This document shows positions 48,377-57,091 of a stretch of DNA of 64,000 nt, piece after piece. Positions within the stretch are counted from its first letter, which is position 1. Every line of letters starts with the position of its first letter. A program made the position numbers and the translations under genes. The stretch comes from Cellulophaga sp. HaHa_2_95 (GTDB taxonomy: Bacteria > Bacteroidota > Bacteroidia > Flavobacteriales > Flavobacteriaceae): the NCBI RefSeq assembly GCF_019278565.1, contig NZ_CP058988.1:868001-932000 (forward strand), in the 5' to 3' direction. The notes below the pieces were generated by a model. That model made no database searches. It had not been told where the DNA came from and worked only from the letters and a program-made list of their open reading frames with translations.

Positions 48377-49525
48377 TTACGAATTTAATTTAAAAGTAAT
48401 TTTCATTACGGTACCCTCTTTGCTAGAGGTTAGTACTTTTATTTTTCCTTTGTGGTATTCTTCTACAATGCGCTTTACTAACGATAAGCCTAAGCCCCAG
48501 CCTCTTTTTTTAGAAGTGAATCCAGGATTAAATATGGTGTTAAAATCTCTTTTCAAAATCCCGTGTCCCGTATCAGACACTAAAATTACAGCATGATTCC
48601 CTTCTTTTAAAATTTCAATACTAATACTGCCCTTGCCCCGCATGGCATCTATCCCATTTTTAACTAAATTTTCAATCGTCCACTGGAATAATGATTTATT
48701 TAAAAGTACAGGAAGGTGGTCTGCTTTACTATTGAATGAAAAATGAATCAATTTAGAACTTCTTAGTTTTAGGTAATCAAAAGCATTTTTTGTTTCCGCA
48801 ACAATATCCTGCTCTGCTAAAATTGGAAGAGAGCCTATTTTAGAGAATCGTTCCGTAATTGTTTCTAGTCTAGAAATGTCTTTTTCTATTTCTTCCGTAA
48901 TATTCGGATTTATATTTTCTGCTTTCAAGAGTTCATTCCACCCGAGTAACGAGGTTAAGGGCGTGCCTATCTGATGTGCCGTTTCTTTCGCCATACCTGC
49001 CCAAAGTTTATTTTGTTCAGATGATTTATTGGTTTTGAAAAAGAAATAAATCACGGCTCCAAAAAGAAATATAATTAGAAGAAGGGCTATAGGGTAATAT
49101 TTTAATTTGTTTAATACATCAGAATTGCCATAGTATAAAGTGGCTAATTCTTCACCTTTATAATCTATTTTTATAGGCGTGTTCTCACCTTCAAATTTTT
49201 TTATTTTTTTCTGAATGAATGAGGTGTCTGCTGTAATTTCTTTTGGCATATTACTCACTTTTATAGCACCATCTCTATTCACCAAAATCATTGGTGTGGT
49301 CGTATTATTTTGAAATATTTTTAAGGGTAAATTTCCGGGGTCTGCATCTGCAGGCAATGCTTGTAACTCTACTAAGGCGCTAGCCCAAATTTCTACCTTG
49401 TTACGTTCTTCTTCTTTAAACTTTTTAAAGAAACTATTTGTATTCCAAAGAATTAGACTTACAATAACAAAAGAGGTTATTTGTAAGATTATTGTTATAG
49501 TTTTCTTTTCAGGACTGAAGTTCAT
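48377..49525 (-). CDS. Sensor histidine kinase (orphan)
   Basis: This 382-residue kinase has two membrane helices (about 9-28 and 143-164) that enclose a small periplasmic sensor of about 110 residues. The cytosolic part has phospho-acceptor His184 in KETAHQIGTPLTSLLGW, an N box in WTIENLVKNGIDAM, and G boxes VSDTGHGIL and GWGLGLSLVKRIV. No response regulator is adjacent; the neighbour is a zinc-ribbon membrane protein. Kinases with this E-T-A-H-Q-I-G-T-P box are common in Bacteroidota. Confidence 0.9.
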   Translation of the reverse strand: MNFSPEKKTITIILQITSFVIVSLILWNTNSFFKKFKEEERNKVEIWASALVELQALPADADPGNLPLKIFQNNTTTPMILVNRDGAIKVSNMPKEITADTSFIQKKIKKFEGENTPIKIDYKGEELATLYYGNSDVLNKLKYYPIALLLIIFLFGAVIYFFFKTNKSSEQNKLWAGMAKETAHQIGTPLTSLLGWNELLKAENINPNITEEIEKDISRLETITERFSKIGSLPILAEQDIVAETKNAFDYLKLRSSKLIHFSFNSKADHLPVLLNKSLFQWTIENLVKNGIDAMRGKGSISIEILKEGNHAVILVSDTGHGILKRDFNTIFNPGFTSKKRGWGLGLSLVKRIVEEYHKGKIKVLTSSKEGTVMKITFKLNS

Positions 49526-49625
49526 TCAAACAATTGCTTATAGTGCTCACAATATAACGTAAAATGTGAAAAATTATTCTATCTATTTGATAAGTTGTTA
49601 TTTTCATTTTTGAACCTATTTTATG

Positions 49626-49633
49626 TATTTTTG
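49626..49633 (+). promoter_or_regulatory. -7 promoter element of the flavin reductase gene
   Basis: TATTTTTG, followed by CA, matches TAnnTTTG. An in-frame ATG at 49623 overlaps it and so should not be the start; the ATG at 49641 follows. Confidence 0.7.
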
Positions 49634-49640
49634 CACGACT

Positions 49641-50522
49641 ATGCGAGAAATGATTTCTATACTTCCTGATGAGGTTACCACAGCAAAATTACATGGCTAT
49701 TTGTTAGGGGCTGTAGGTCCTAGACCCATTGCCTTTGCGAGTACATTGGATGAGAATGGAAGACCTAATTTATCGCCATTTAGTTTTTTTAATGTGTTTA
49801 GTGCTAATCCGCCAATATTAATTTTTTCTCCTGCACGTAGAGTTCGTGATAATACCACAAAGCATACTTTAGAGAATTGCTTGCAGACCAAAGAAGTGGT
49901 TATCAATGTGGTGAATTTTGATATGGTACAACAAATGTCTCTTTCTAGTACAGAATATCCAGAAGGAGAAAATGAATTTAAAAAAGCAGGGCTAACTATG
50001 TTAGCTTCCGAAGTAGTTGCGCCATTTAGAGTGGCAGAATCTCCTGTTCAGTTTGAATGCAAAGTTATTAAAATAGAGGCCTTAGGTGAAAATGGAGGGG
50101 CAGGGAATTTAATTTTTTCTGAAGTTGTAAAAGTTCATGTGGATAAGGCAATTTTAGATGAAAATGGAAGTATTGATCAGCGAAAAATAGATCTCGTAGC
50201 TAGAATGGGAGGTAATTGGTATAGCAGAGCAAATGAGGGTTTGTTTGAGGTGCCCAAGCCATTGTCTTCATTGGGAATAGGGATTGATGGCATACCTGCG
50301 GAAATTCGTTCCAGTACTATATTAACGGGGAATGATTTAGGGATGTTAGGAAATGTAGAGATGTTACCTACAGAAAAAGAAGTTCAAGAGTTTTTAGCTT
50401 CAAATCTGGAGCTGCGAGTGATCATTGATGCTGATGATAAAAAATTAATTCATAGTAAAGCACAGGAATATTTACATAAAAATGACGTACTTTCCGCTTG
50501 GAAAGTATTATTATCAAATTAA
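49641..50522 (+). CDS. Flavin reductase family protein
   Basis: This 293-residue FMN-binding protein belongs to the split-barrel flavoreductase family. GYLLGAVGPRPIAFASTLDENG is the FMN phosphate entry segment, followed by NLSPFSFFNVFSANPPILIFSPAR. Members reduce flavins or act as DIM6/NTAB-type oxidoreductases. The C-terminal 70 residues lie outside the core barrel. The ATG at 49641 was chosen over one at 49623, which sits in the promoter core; an ATG at 49650 is also possible. A DUF3127 gene follows 6 nt later in the same transcription unit. Confidence 0.87.
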   Translation: MREMISILPDEVTTAKLHGYLLGAVGPRPIAFASTLDENGRPNLSPFSFFNVFSANPPILIFSPARRVRDNTTKHTLENCLQTKEVVINVVNFDMVQQMSLSSTEYPEGENEFKKAGLTMLASEVVAPFRVAESPVQFECKVIKIEALGENGGAGNLIFSEVVKVHVDKAILDENGSIDQRKIDLVARMGGNWYSRANEGLFEVPKPLSSLGIGIDGIPAEIRSSTILTGNDLGMLGNVEMLPTEKEVQEFLASNLELRVIIDADDKKLIHSKAQEYLHKNDVLSAWKVLLSN

Positions 50523-50528
50523 GAGAAA

Positions 50529-50912
50529 ATGGAAGTAGAAGGAAAAGTGAAAATGGTTGGGGAAACTCAAACCTTTGGAAATAACGGATTTAGAAAAAGA
50601 GAAATTGTCGTTACTACAGAAGAACAATATCCGCAACATATTATGGTAGAGTTTGTTCAAGATAAGTGTGACTTATTGAACAGCGTAAGTGTTGGACAGC
50701 CTATTAAAATTGGAATTAATTTACGAGGTAGAGAGTGGGTTAATCCACAAGGAGAAACAAAATACTTTAACTCTATTCAGGGTTGGAGAATTGAAAGTGC
50801 TCAGCCACAAGCTTCTAATAGCAGTGCGGGTATACCTCCAGCACCACCAATGGATTCTTTTCAGCCAGCAGATGATTTAAATGAAGAAGATCACGACGAT
50901 TTACCTTTTTAA
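50529..50912 (+). CDS. DUF3127 protein, OB-fold with SSB-like acidic tip
   Basis: This is a 127-residue protein. Residues 1-95 form a five-strand OB-like unit (MEVEGKVKMVGETQTFG, KREIVVTT, PIKIGINLRGREW) typical of DUF3127. A flexible Ala/Ser/Pro linker then leads to the C-terminal tip EEDHDDLPF. This tip almost copies the end of the SSB protein encoded at 15284 (EQEDDLPF), suggesting that it recruits the same partners. It could bind single-stranded nucleic acid, but that remains inference. Co-transcribed with the flavin reductase gene. Confidence 0.83.
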   Translation: MEVEGKVKMVGETQTFGNNGFRKREIVVTTEEQYPQHIMVEFVQDKCDLLNSVSVGQPIKIGINLRGREWVNPQGETKYFNSIQGWRIESAQPQASNSSAGIPPAPPMDSFQPADDLNEEDHDDLPF

Positions 50913-50932
50913 ATTAATACATAATTGAAGAG

Positions 50933-50971
50933 AAGACCTGTTTAGTTTTTTACTAAACAGGTCTTTTGTTT
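50933..50971 (+). terminator. Terminator after DUF3127
   Basis: AAGACCTGTTTAGT (50933-50946) pairs perfectly with ACTAAACAGGTCTT (50952-50965) around TTTTT, followed by a T-rich tail. Confidence 0.92.
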
Positions 50972-51007
50972 TTTATAGACTTTGACGTATTTTGAGGTCA
51001 AAAAAAA

Positions 51008-51667
51008 TTGAATAAAGAACTAAACTACAAGCCTATGGTTTTTCTTTCTGAGGAATTAATTTTTCCTGATGTTTCAGAGGCTAACCACGAAGGTATGCTT
51101 GCTGTTGGAGGAGATCTTTCTCCCGAACGGCTATTATTGGCTTATAACAGCGGAATTTTTCCTTGGTTTAATGAGGATTCTCTGATTTTATGGTGGAGTC
51201 CAGATCCCCGAATGGTATTGTTTCCTCAAAAAATAAAAATTTCTAAAAGCATGCGTAAGGTGATTAGAGATCGCCAATTTACCTTAACTAAAAATGTAGA
51301 TTTTAAAACAGTATTAGAGTATTGTTCTATGGTTGAAAGAAAAGACCAAGACGGCACCTGGATTACAGAAAAGATGAAAGAGGCCTACCTGAAGCTCCAT
51401 GATGAAGGTGTAGCGCATTCCTATGAAGTTTGGGAAAATGATACTCTTGTGGGTGGTTTATATGGGATAGATTTAGGGCATGTTTTTTGTGGTGAAAGTA
51501 TGTTCAGTTTAGTCAGTAATGCGTCTAAGTTTGCTTTTATTAGTTTGGCAGAAGAGCTTATTTCTAAAGAGTATAAGCTTATAGACTGTCAAGTATATAC
51601 GGCTCATCTAGAGAGTTTGGGCGCAGAAGAAATTTCTAGATCAGATTTTATTAAATTTTTGAAGTAA
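51008..51667 (+). CDS. aat: Leucyl/phenylalanyl-tRNA--protein transferase
   Basis: This 219-residue enzyme adds Leu or Phe from tRNA to N-terminal Lys or Arg of proteins, marking them for ClpAP in the N-degron pathway. The family core is clear: MLAVGGDLSPERLLLAYNSGIFPWF, WWSPDPRMVL, and LVGGLYGIDLGHVFCGESMFS. The start is TTG at 51008; the first ATG is eight codons in (MVFLSEEL) and is the alternative. The length fits the family. Confidence 0.93.
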   Translation: MNKELNYKPMVFLSEELIFPDVSEANHEGMLAVGGDLSPERLLLAYNSGIFPWFNEDSLILWWSPDPRMVLFPQKIKISKSMRKVIRDRQFTLTKNVDFKTVLEYCSMVERKDQDGTWITEKMKEAYLKLHDEGVAHSYEVWENDTLVGGLYGIDLGHVFCGESMFSLVSNASKFAFISLAEELISKEYKLIDCQVYTAHLESLGAEEISRSDFIKFLK

Positions 51668-51721
51668 GGCAAAAATGTAACATTCCAAAGGCATTTGCTA
51701 CTAACATATAAAGGTGATTTT

Positions 51722-52339
51722 ATGTTTGGTGGAGGTAGTGGTGCAGGAATGGCTCAGGTGTATCGCAATAATATTAAATTGTTGCGTAAAACCAATAGGT
51801 TTAATTCTGCCCGAACATTTACTACTACAAAAAAAGAATATGCTAAAGTCGCAGGAGGTAGTGTTGCGTTGAAAAAAATAAGCGTAGCGCAGCTTCGTGA
51901 AATAAGACGACAAGTACTTCAAAATAGAAAGCAAGATAGGCAAAAAAGTGTACTGATATCTACGGCGGTTTTCGTGCCATTGTTACTCTTGTTTGCTTAT
52001 GTAATCTCAATGTTTTTTGCAAATGAAAACGCAATTCAAGCAAATAATTTAAAATTAGCAACTGCAGCTAATCTCAAGCACTATAATTTTTACATGAGTG
52101 ATGCTGCTATTTGGTTGCAACAACAAAAGCTTGCTAATGCCATTTTTCAATATAGAAAGGCCAAGGAGTTATTCCCAGAAAAGTTTGCTGTAAATTATAA
52201 GTTGACACAGGTATTACTGAGTACTTGTGCATCAGATTCTTTATATTGTGAAGAAGCAAAAGAAAGTGCAATACGCTTGAAGGATAAGTATCCTGATAGA
52301 GAAGAAGTGTTAAGGTTAGTAGCTTTTTTGCAAGACTAG
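51722..52339 (+). CDS. Membrane protein with a TPR-like C-terminus, function unknown
   Basis: This 205-residue protein has a glycine-rich N-terminus (MFGGGSGAGMAQVYRNN), a basic region (KISVAQLREIRRQVLQNRKQDRQK), one transmembrane helix (about 78-100), and a helical C-terminus with a TPR-like repeat (LANAIFQYRKAKELFPE). I suggest a cytosolic basic domain and a periplasmic or outer TPR. A TTG at 51695 is in frame, but the ATG at 51722 gives the better N-terminus. The family is not recognised. It is convergent with the DUF2490 gene. Confidence 0.65.
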   Translation: MFGGGSGAGMAQVYRNNIKLLRKTNRFNSARTFTTTKKEYAKVAGGSVALKKISVAQLREIRRQVLQNRKQDRQKSVLISTAVFVPLLLLFAYVISMFFANENAIQANNLKLATAANLKHYNFYMSDAAIWLQQQKLANAIFQYRKAKELFPEKFAVNYKLTQVLLSTCASDSLYCEEAKESAIRLKDKYPDREEVLRLVAFLQD

Positions 52340-52349
52340 ACTTTGAAGA

Positions 52350-53039
52350 TTATAAAGTAAATACTAAGGTGGAATTTAAAAAGAATACCTGAGCTAGCTC
52401 TTTATTGTAATCCTCTAATCGGTATTCTAAACCTACTTGTAATTTTGTGTTAGAATTTAGTTTATAACCAATTTGGGAGGAAAAGCGTTGATCATAGCTA
52501 GGTTTTTTTGTTCTAGCTAAACTTAATAAACTTTCTGTAGAAAAAATAAAATAGGGTTCGCCAATATCAAGTTTTTCACCTTTTAACGGCACATCCGCAG
52601 CAAGTCTACCTCTAAACCTATGCGTTGTTAAGGAAGGAGATATACGTTGTTCTATGCGTGTCCTAAAGCCATACCTGATGTTGTTAGGTTTAAATTTGTA
52701 ATTGTACTGTTCTGTAATTCGTAATTCATTTTCTCTTTCCTTTTCAAAAGGGGCTCTGAACCGGTATTGTACACCTAATGCAATACTTTTGTTGATCGCA
52801 ATTTTTAAATCGGAGAAATGAGCAAAATCAATCTGTCTTGTTTGTAGTTGAAGGGCGTCTTCCTTATAGAAATACGTCCGATTACTAACTGAAAAATTGG
52901 TAGCATAAAGCGGAGAAACTTTATGATTTACAGAAATTTGAGGTTGTAGGTATCCCGTAAAATCAGATTGCGCGATACTAGGAGATAGGATAAACAAGGC
53001 GCAAAAGAGTAGTCCTAGTTTAATATAAGACGTGGTCAT
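52350..53039 (-). CDS. DUF2490 family outer-membrane protein
   Basis: This is a 229-residue exported protein with a signal peptide to SPSIAQ (about 24 residues). The mature part is a run of amphipathic strands such as YRFRAPFEKERENELRITEQYNYKF, IRYGFRTRIEQRI and TKLQVGLEYRLEDYNK. It ends in alternating hydrophobic residues (STLVFTL), the pattern of DUF2490 barrels. About ten to twelve strands are plausible. Function is unknown. The start overlaps the end of the upstream small exported gene by 20 nt. Confidence 0.78.
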   Translation of the reverse strand: MTTSYIKLGLLFCALFILSPSIAQSDFTGYLQPQISVNHKVSPLYATNFSVSNRTYFYKEDALQLQTRQIDFAHFSDLKIAINKSIALGVQYRFRAPFEKERENELRITEQYNYKFKPNNIRYGFRTRIEQRISPSLTTHRFRGRLAADVPLKGEKLDIGEPYFIFSTESLLSLARTKKPSYDQRFSSQIGYKLNSNTKLQVGLEYRLEDYNKELAQVFFLNSTLVFTL

Positions 53040-53595
53040 AATTTGGCAGTAATGATTTTCTAATCTTTAAGAACGTACCTTCAGCATTAAAGAGAATTTC
53101 AAATTGCTCATATCCTCTTTCTTGCTTGGCATCTACAACCAATTCATAATTTACAGAGGGTAACATTAAATTTTGAAAAGCGTTCTTAAATGTTTTATCT
53201 ATAGGGTCTTCTGCAGTATACTGTTGCTGTATTTTTTTAATTTTAAAAGAAATAAAATGAGTGCTTAGATAGTTCTGGATTGCTTTGTAGGTTTCATTAG
53301 GTACATCAATTGCTTTTATGCTAATTTCAATATCTTCTAAAACCCCTTCTTCATTAAATTCTATACTATACCACAATTTATCTTTTCTAAATTTGGCTTC
53401 GTAGCTTATCTTTAAACTATCTATTTCTTTGTAATATTTTAGTTTTTTCGCAGCGACAACTTTATCTTTTAGCAAGTCATGCGCAGCACTTGGAAACTCT
53501 TTTTTCTTAATGCGAAACTCGCGCTCGTGTTTTACTTGGGCTAAAAGAGTATTACAGCCACAGAATAAGATTAGGATTAAAATTTTATACTTCAT
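53020..53595 (-). CDS. Exported protein of unknown function
   Basis: This is a 191-residue protein from the ATG at 53595, which begins the signal peptide (MKYKILILILFCGCNTLLAQ). The cysteine within the leader is not in a clear lipobox. The mature part is alpha/beta (FPSAAHDLLKDKVVAAKKLKYYK, then LWYSIEFNEEGVLEDIEI). The second stretch resembles a PepSY-like beta-hairpin, but the match is too weak to assign. It overlaps tag upstream by 11 nt and the DUF2490 gene downstream by 20 nt, so the three form an operon. Confidence 0.65.
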   Translation of the reverse strand: MKYKILILILFCGCNTLLAQVKHEREFRIKKKEFPSAAHDLLKDKVVAAKKLKYYKEIDSLKISYEAKFRKDKLWYSIEFNEEGVLEDIEISIKAIDVPNETYKAIQNYLSTHFISFKIKKIQQQYTAEDPIDKTFKNAFQNLMLPSVNYELVVDAKQERGYEQFEILFNAEGTFLKIRKSLLPNYDHVLY

Positions 53596-54148
53596 TATAT
53601 CTAAAACAGGTTGTTTCGTGATCATTTACCATACCCGTAGCTTGCATTTGAGCGTATATTACGGTACTGCCTACAAATTTAAAGCCTCTTTTTTTTAAGT
53701 CTTTGCTAATAGTATCGGATAATGGAGTGTTTGCTGGTGCTAATTTATAGTTTTCTACGGAATTTTTAATGGGTTTGTGGTTCACAAATTCCCAGATGTA
53801 AGCGCTAAAACTACCAAACTCTTCCTGTATTTTTTGGTAGGCAACAGCATTAGAAATGGTGGCATTTATTTTAAGTTTGTTTCGTATGATACCTTTATCT
53901 TGAAGTAACTCTTCAATTTTAGCAGCATCATAGTTCGCTATTTTTTTATAATCAAAAGAGTCAAACGCTTTTCTGAAATTTTCTCTTTTTCGTAGAATGG
54001 TAATCCAACTCAGCCCAGCTTGGAAGGTTTCTAGAATTAAAAATTCAAAAAGCTTATCATCATCTTTTACAGGTACTCCCCATTCTAGATCATGATAAGC
54101 TTCATATAAATCATCACCTTGGCACCATCCGCATCGTTGTTTCTCCAT
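53585..54148 (-). CDS. tag: 3-methyladenine DNA glycosylase I
   Basis: This 187-residue base-excision enzyme removes 3-methyladenine from DNA. Typical segments: CGWCQGDDLYEAYHDLEWGVPVKDDDKLFEFL (4-37, with the zinc-binding Cys and His), FQAGLSWITILRKRENFRKAF, GIIRNKLKI, and the C-terminal FVGSTVIYAQMQATGMVNDHETTCFR, whose His and Cys complete the zinc snap. The length is normal. It heads an operon with two exported-protein genes with which it shares no obvious function. Confidence 0.94.
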   Translation of the reverse strand: MEKQRCGWCQGDDLYEAYHDLEWGVPVKDDDKLFEFLILETFQAGLSWITILRKRENFRKAFDSFDYKKIANYDAAKIEELLQDKGIIRNKLKINATISNAVAYQKIQEEFGSFSAYIWEFVNHKPIKNSVENYKLAPANTPLSDTISKDLKKRGFKFVGSTVIYAQMQATGMVNDHETTCFRYNEV

Positions 54149-54228
54149 TTAAACGCTTTTTGTATTTGTATACTAACAGAGCTTAAAGATAGTGGAGAAA
54201 TTTGTTAGGGAATAAGGCAAAATGCGAT

Positions 54229-54585
54229 TTATTCTAAATACACTTTTAATTCTCCGCTTTCTATTGCTTGTTCAATATTAGCATCGACAGAAGAAAAGAA
54301 TCTAAAAAAAGGTTTGCCATCCTGTCTTATTAATGATGCTATTTGATTATGATCACTAATTGCCTTGTACTCTTTAATAACAAGTTTTGTTCCTACCAAG
54401 CTATTAAAATCGGCTAAAGCACCTCTTTTAATGATGAAATTTTTTCTAGGAAAATCGATGTGTTTGTAGTGTTCGCCATTAGGGTTGGCAAGTACTACTA
54501 CAGTACCTTCTTGAAGGTTTGTTGTTTGACTATGTCCACCTAGAGTAAACATCGCCATAAAAATAAAAATAATGAAAGTTTTCAT
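54229..54585 (-). CDS. Small exported protein, function unknown
   Basis: This is a 118-residue protein with signal peptide MKTFIIFIFMAMFTLGGHSQ and a mature domain of about 98 residues. The domain is alpha/beta with VVVLANPNGEHYKHIDFPRKNFIIKRG and KPFFRFFSSVDANIEQAIESGEL. It is compact, with no cysteine and no obvious catalytic set. I do not recognise the family. It stands alone, divergent from the TetR gene, and the two share 150 bp of upstream DNA. Confidence 0.65.
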   Translation of the reverse strand: MKTFIIFIFMAMFTLGGHSQTTNLQEGTVVVLANPNGEHYKHIDFPRKNFIIKRGALADFNSLVGTKLVIKEYKAISDHNQIASLIRQDGKPFFRFFSSVDANIEQAIESGELKVYLE

Positions 54586-54692
54586 ATGTTTTAGGTTTAA
54601 AGTTTATACTAAATTTCTAAGTCAAATATAAAAATTGCCTTTTAAAATATTAGTTATACTTTCGTTAAATAATGTTAAACTATTGTAATGTG

Positions 54693-54713
54693 ATAGTAAT
54701 ACTATTATATTCG
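54693..54713 (+). promoter_or_regulatory. Palindromic operator candidate and promoter core of the TetR operon
   Basis: ATAGTA-A-TACTAT (54693-54705) is a perfect inverted repeat that abuts TATATTCG (54706-54713), one mismatch from the TATATTTG -7 element. The overlap with the promoter suits autorepression by the TetR protein encoded 24 nt downstream. Confidence 0.5.
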
Positions 54714-54736
54714 TAATTGTAATTAAATTAAATAAG

Positions 54737-55423
54737 ATGGACCAGCTTTTACAATCGGTTAAAATTGCCATAAATAACAAGATTTATCTCAAAGATCCTG
54801 AGTCGTCAGAATTAGGTAAAAAAATTATTGAACACAGTATTTTATTAATCCATGATATTGGTTTTGAAAAATTTACCTTTAAGAAATTAGGAGAATTAAT
54901 CAAATCAAACGAGAGTTCTATATATAGGTATTTTGAAAACAAACACAAACTACTTTTGTATTTGGCTTCATGGTATTGGGGCTGGTTAGAGTACCAGTTG
55001 GTGTTTTCTACGAATAGCATTGCAGATCCTTCTCAAAGACTTCGAAAAGCTATAGAAGTGTTAGCTAAAACCATAGAACAAGATTCTCATTTCTCACATA
55101 TTAATGAGGTGGTTCTAAGTAAAATTGTTATTAATGAATATTCAAAATCATATTTAACTAAAGAGGTAGACGAGGAAAATAAAGATGGTTATTTTATTAT
55201 CTATAAACGTCTAATTTTACGTCTGTCTAGTATGATACAAAATGTGAATCCAGATTATGGATATTCCTCTAGTTTGGCAAGTACTATTTTAGAAGGCTCC
55301 TTACATCAGTTTTTTCTAAAGGATCATTTCCCGACGCTTACGGATTGTCATGATCCAAAATCACCAACCAACTATTTTTTAGAATTAGTATTTAAAACCT
55401 TAGCACCAACAACAAATGGCTAA
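54737..55423 (+). CDS. TetR/AcrR family transcription regulator
   Basis: This 228-residue repressor has an N-terminal helix-turn-helix (about 28-72), where ILLIHDIGFEKFTFKKLGELI and SNESSIYRYFENKHKLLLYL are the TetR signature. A helical ligand-binding and dimerisation domain follows. It overlaps the ABC transporter gene by 8 nt and heads a four-gene export operon. A perfect small palindrome lies across the promoter core, so it is probably autoregulated. Confidence 0.88.
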   Translation: MDQLLQSVKIAINNKIYLKDPESSELGKKIIEHSILLIHDIGFEKFTFKKLGELIKSNESSIYRYFENKHKLLLYLASWYWGWLEYQLVFSTNSIADPSQRLRKAIEVLAKTIEQDSHFSHINEVVLSKIVINEYSKSYLTKEVDEENKDGYFIIYKRLILRLSSMIQNVNPDYGYSSSLASTILEGSLHQFFLKDHFPTLTDCHDPKSPTNYFLELVFKTLAPTTNG

Positions 55424-57083
55424 AAATGCACTTACTGCTTGGCAACGTTTAATAGGATTATTAAAACTTGATAAGCGAGACATTCTACAAACATTCTATT
55501 ACGCAATTTTTGCAGGTATCGTAAACTTGACACTTCCATTAGGGATTCAGGCTATTATCAATTTAATTCAAGGAGCACAAATAAGTACCTCTTGGATTGT
55601 TCTTGTAGTTCTGGTAACCGGTGGTGTTGCCTTTGGGGGTTTACTACAATTAATGCAAATTAGGATTATAGAGAATGTACAGCAAAAAATATTTACGAGG
55701 GCTTCATTTGAGTTTGCGTATCGCTTTCCAAAAATTAAGATGAGTGAACTAAGGGATTATTACCCTCCAGAATTAGCCAATAGATTTTTTGATACCATAA
55801 ATGTCCAGAAATCTTTAGCGAAAGTCTTGTTAGATTTTCCTGCGGCATTGTTGCAGATAATCTTTGGACTTCTGTTGCTTTCTTTTTATCACCCATTCTT
55901 TATACTGTATGGCTTATTGCTTTTAATTCTTATCTATGTTGTGTTTAAATTTACCGCTAGAAAAGGGTTAGAAACTAGTTTGTCAGAATCCAAATACAAG
56001 TATAAAGTGGCACACTGGCTTCAAGAGGTGGCAAGGTCGTTAGTGAGTTTTAAACTTTCGGGAGAAACCAACCATGCATTAAGAAAGAATGATACCTTGG
56101 TGGGGGAATATCTAGATGCACGTGAAAGTCACTTTAGGATTTTGGTCATTCAGTTTATTCAAATGATTGGCTTTAAAGTTTTGGTAACTGCTGGTTTGCT
56201 GCTTATAGGAGGACTTTTAGTGCTAAACCAAGAAATGAATATTGGGCAATTTGTAGCGGCAGAAATTATTATTTTATTAGTCATTACCTCTGTAGAGAAA
56301 TTAATAAAAGGTTTAGAAACGGTGTATGATTTATTGACTTCCCTCGAAAAGTTAGGGCAGGTGGTAGATAAAGAATTGGAATCTCAAGAGGGTGAAACTC
56401 CGTTAACGGCTTCATCAGAATTAACGATAGAGGTTTCGGAGGTAAGTTATATTCCTCAAGGTGCTACACACAAGGTAATAGACGATGTGTCTTTAACATT
56501 TATACCTAGAAGCACCACGCTTTTAATGGGGGCAAATGGCTCTGGAAAAACAACATTGTTGCGGTTAATCTCGGGATTAATTCACCCAACCGAAGGTGCG
56601 GTTTATGCCAATAATATTTCGTTAGAGAATATTTTGCCCAATCATTATAGAAACTTTATGGGGCAATCTTTAACAGAGGAAAGTCCGTTTGAAGGGACTA
56701 TTTTAGATAACATCACTTTTGGTGATGAAGCAATTTCTCAAAAAGATTTGTATTGGGCCATTGAAAACACGGGACTTACCAAATTTGTAAAAGAACAGCC
56801 AAAAGGTATTCATACCATCTTATTCCCAGAGGGGCAGCAAATACCTCATAATGTGGCAAAAAAAATAGTGTTGGCTAGGGCCATTGTAAGAAAGCCAAAA
56901 TTATTAATTTTAAAAGAGCCTCTAGATCAATTGGATGAAATAGAAGCGCTTAAAATAATGGATTTTCTAAGCGATAAAAGCAATCCTTGGTCTGTTGTTG
57001 TCGTGAGTCACGATGTAAAATGGTTTAGCCGTGTAGATAGAATGATTACACTTCAAGATGGAAAAATTGTTAGTACTAATTAA
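55416..57083 (+). CDS. ABC exporter (HlyB-like) with degenerate ATPase motifs
   Basis: This 555-residue protein has an N-terminal membrane domain (about 20-300, six helices) and a nucleotide-binding domain (335-555). Walker A (GANGSGKTT, 372-380), a Q-loop (FMGQSLTEESPF) and the switch His532 are intact. The Walker B aspartate is replaced: LLILKEP has Lys500 before Glu501. The C-loop position reads EGQQIPHNVAKK instead of LSGGQ. No C39 peptidase domain is present. A homodimer would lack a standard composite ATP site. Some related Bacteroidota exporters have relaxed C-loops, so this may be a family trait. Confidence 0.87.
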   Translation: MAKNALTAWQRLIGLLKLDKRDILQTFYYAIFAGIVNLTLPLGIQAIINLIQGAQISTSWIVLVVLVTGGVAFGGLLQLMQIRIIENVQQKIFTRASFEFAYRFPKIKMSELRDYYPPELANRFFDTINVQKSLAKVLLDFPAALLQIIFGLLLLSFYHPFFILYGLLLLILIYVVFKFTARKGLETSLSESKYKYKVAHWLQEVARSLVSFKLSGETNHALRKNDTLVGEYLDARESHFRILVIQFIQMIGFKVLVTAGLLLIGGLLVLNQEMNIGQFVAAEIIILLVITSVEKLIKGLETVYDLLTSLEKLGQVVDKELESQEGETPLTASSELTIEVSEVSYIPQGATHKVIDDVSLTFIPRSTTLLMGANGSGKTTLLRLISGLIHPTEGAVYANNISLENILPNHYRNFMGQSLTEESPFEGTILDNITFGDEAISQKDLYWAIENTGLTKFVKEQPKGIHTILFPEGQQIPHNVAKKIVLARAIVRKPKLLILKEPLDQLDEIEALKIMDFLSDKSNPWSVVVVSHDVKWFSRVDRMITLQDGKIVSTN

Positions 57084-57091
57084 AGAGAATT

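Noticed and set aside
49623..49640. ATG at 49623 as the flavin reductase start
   Set aside because: It overlaps the TATTTTTG core, so the transcript would begin after it.
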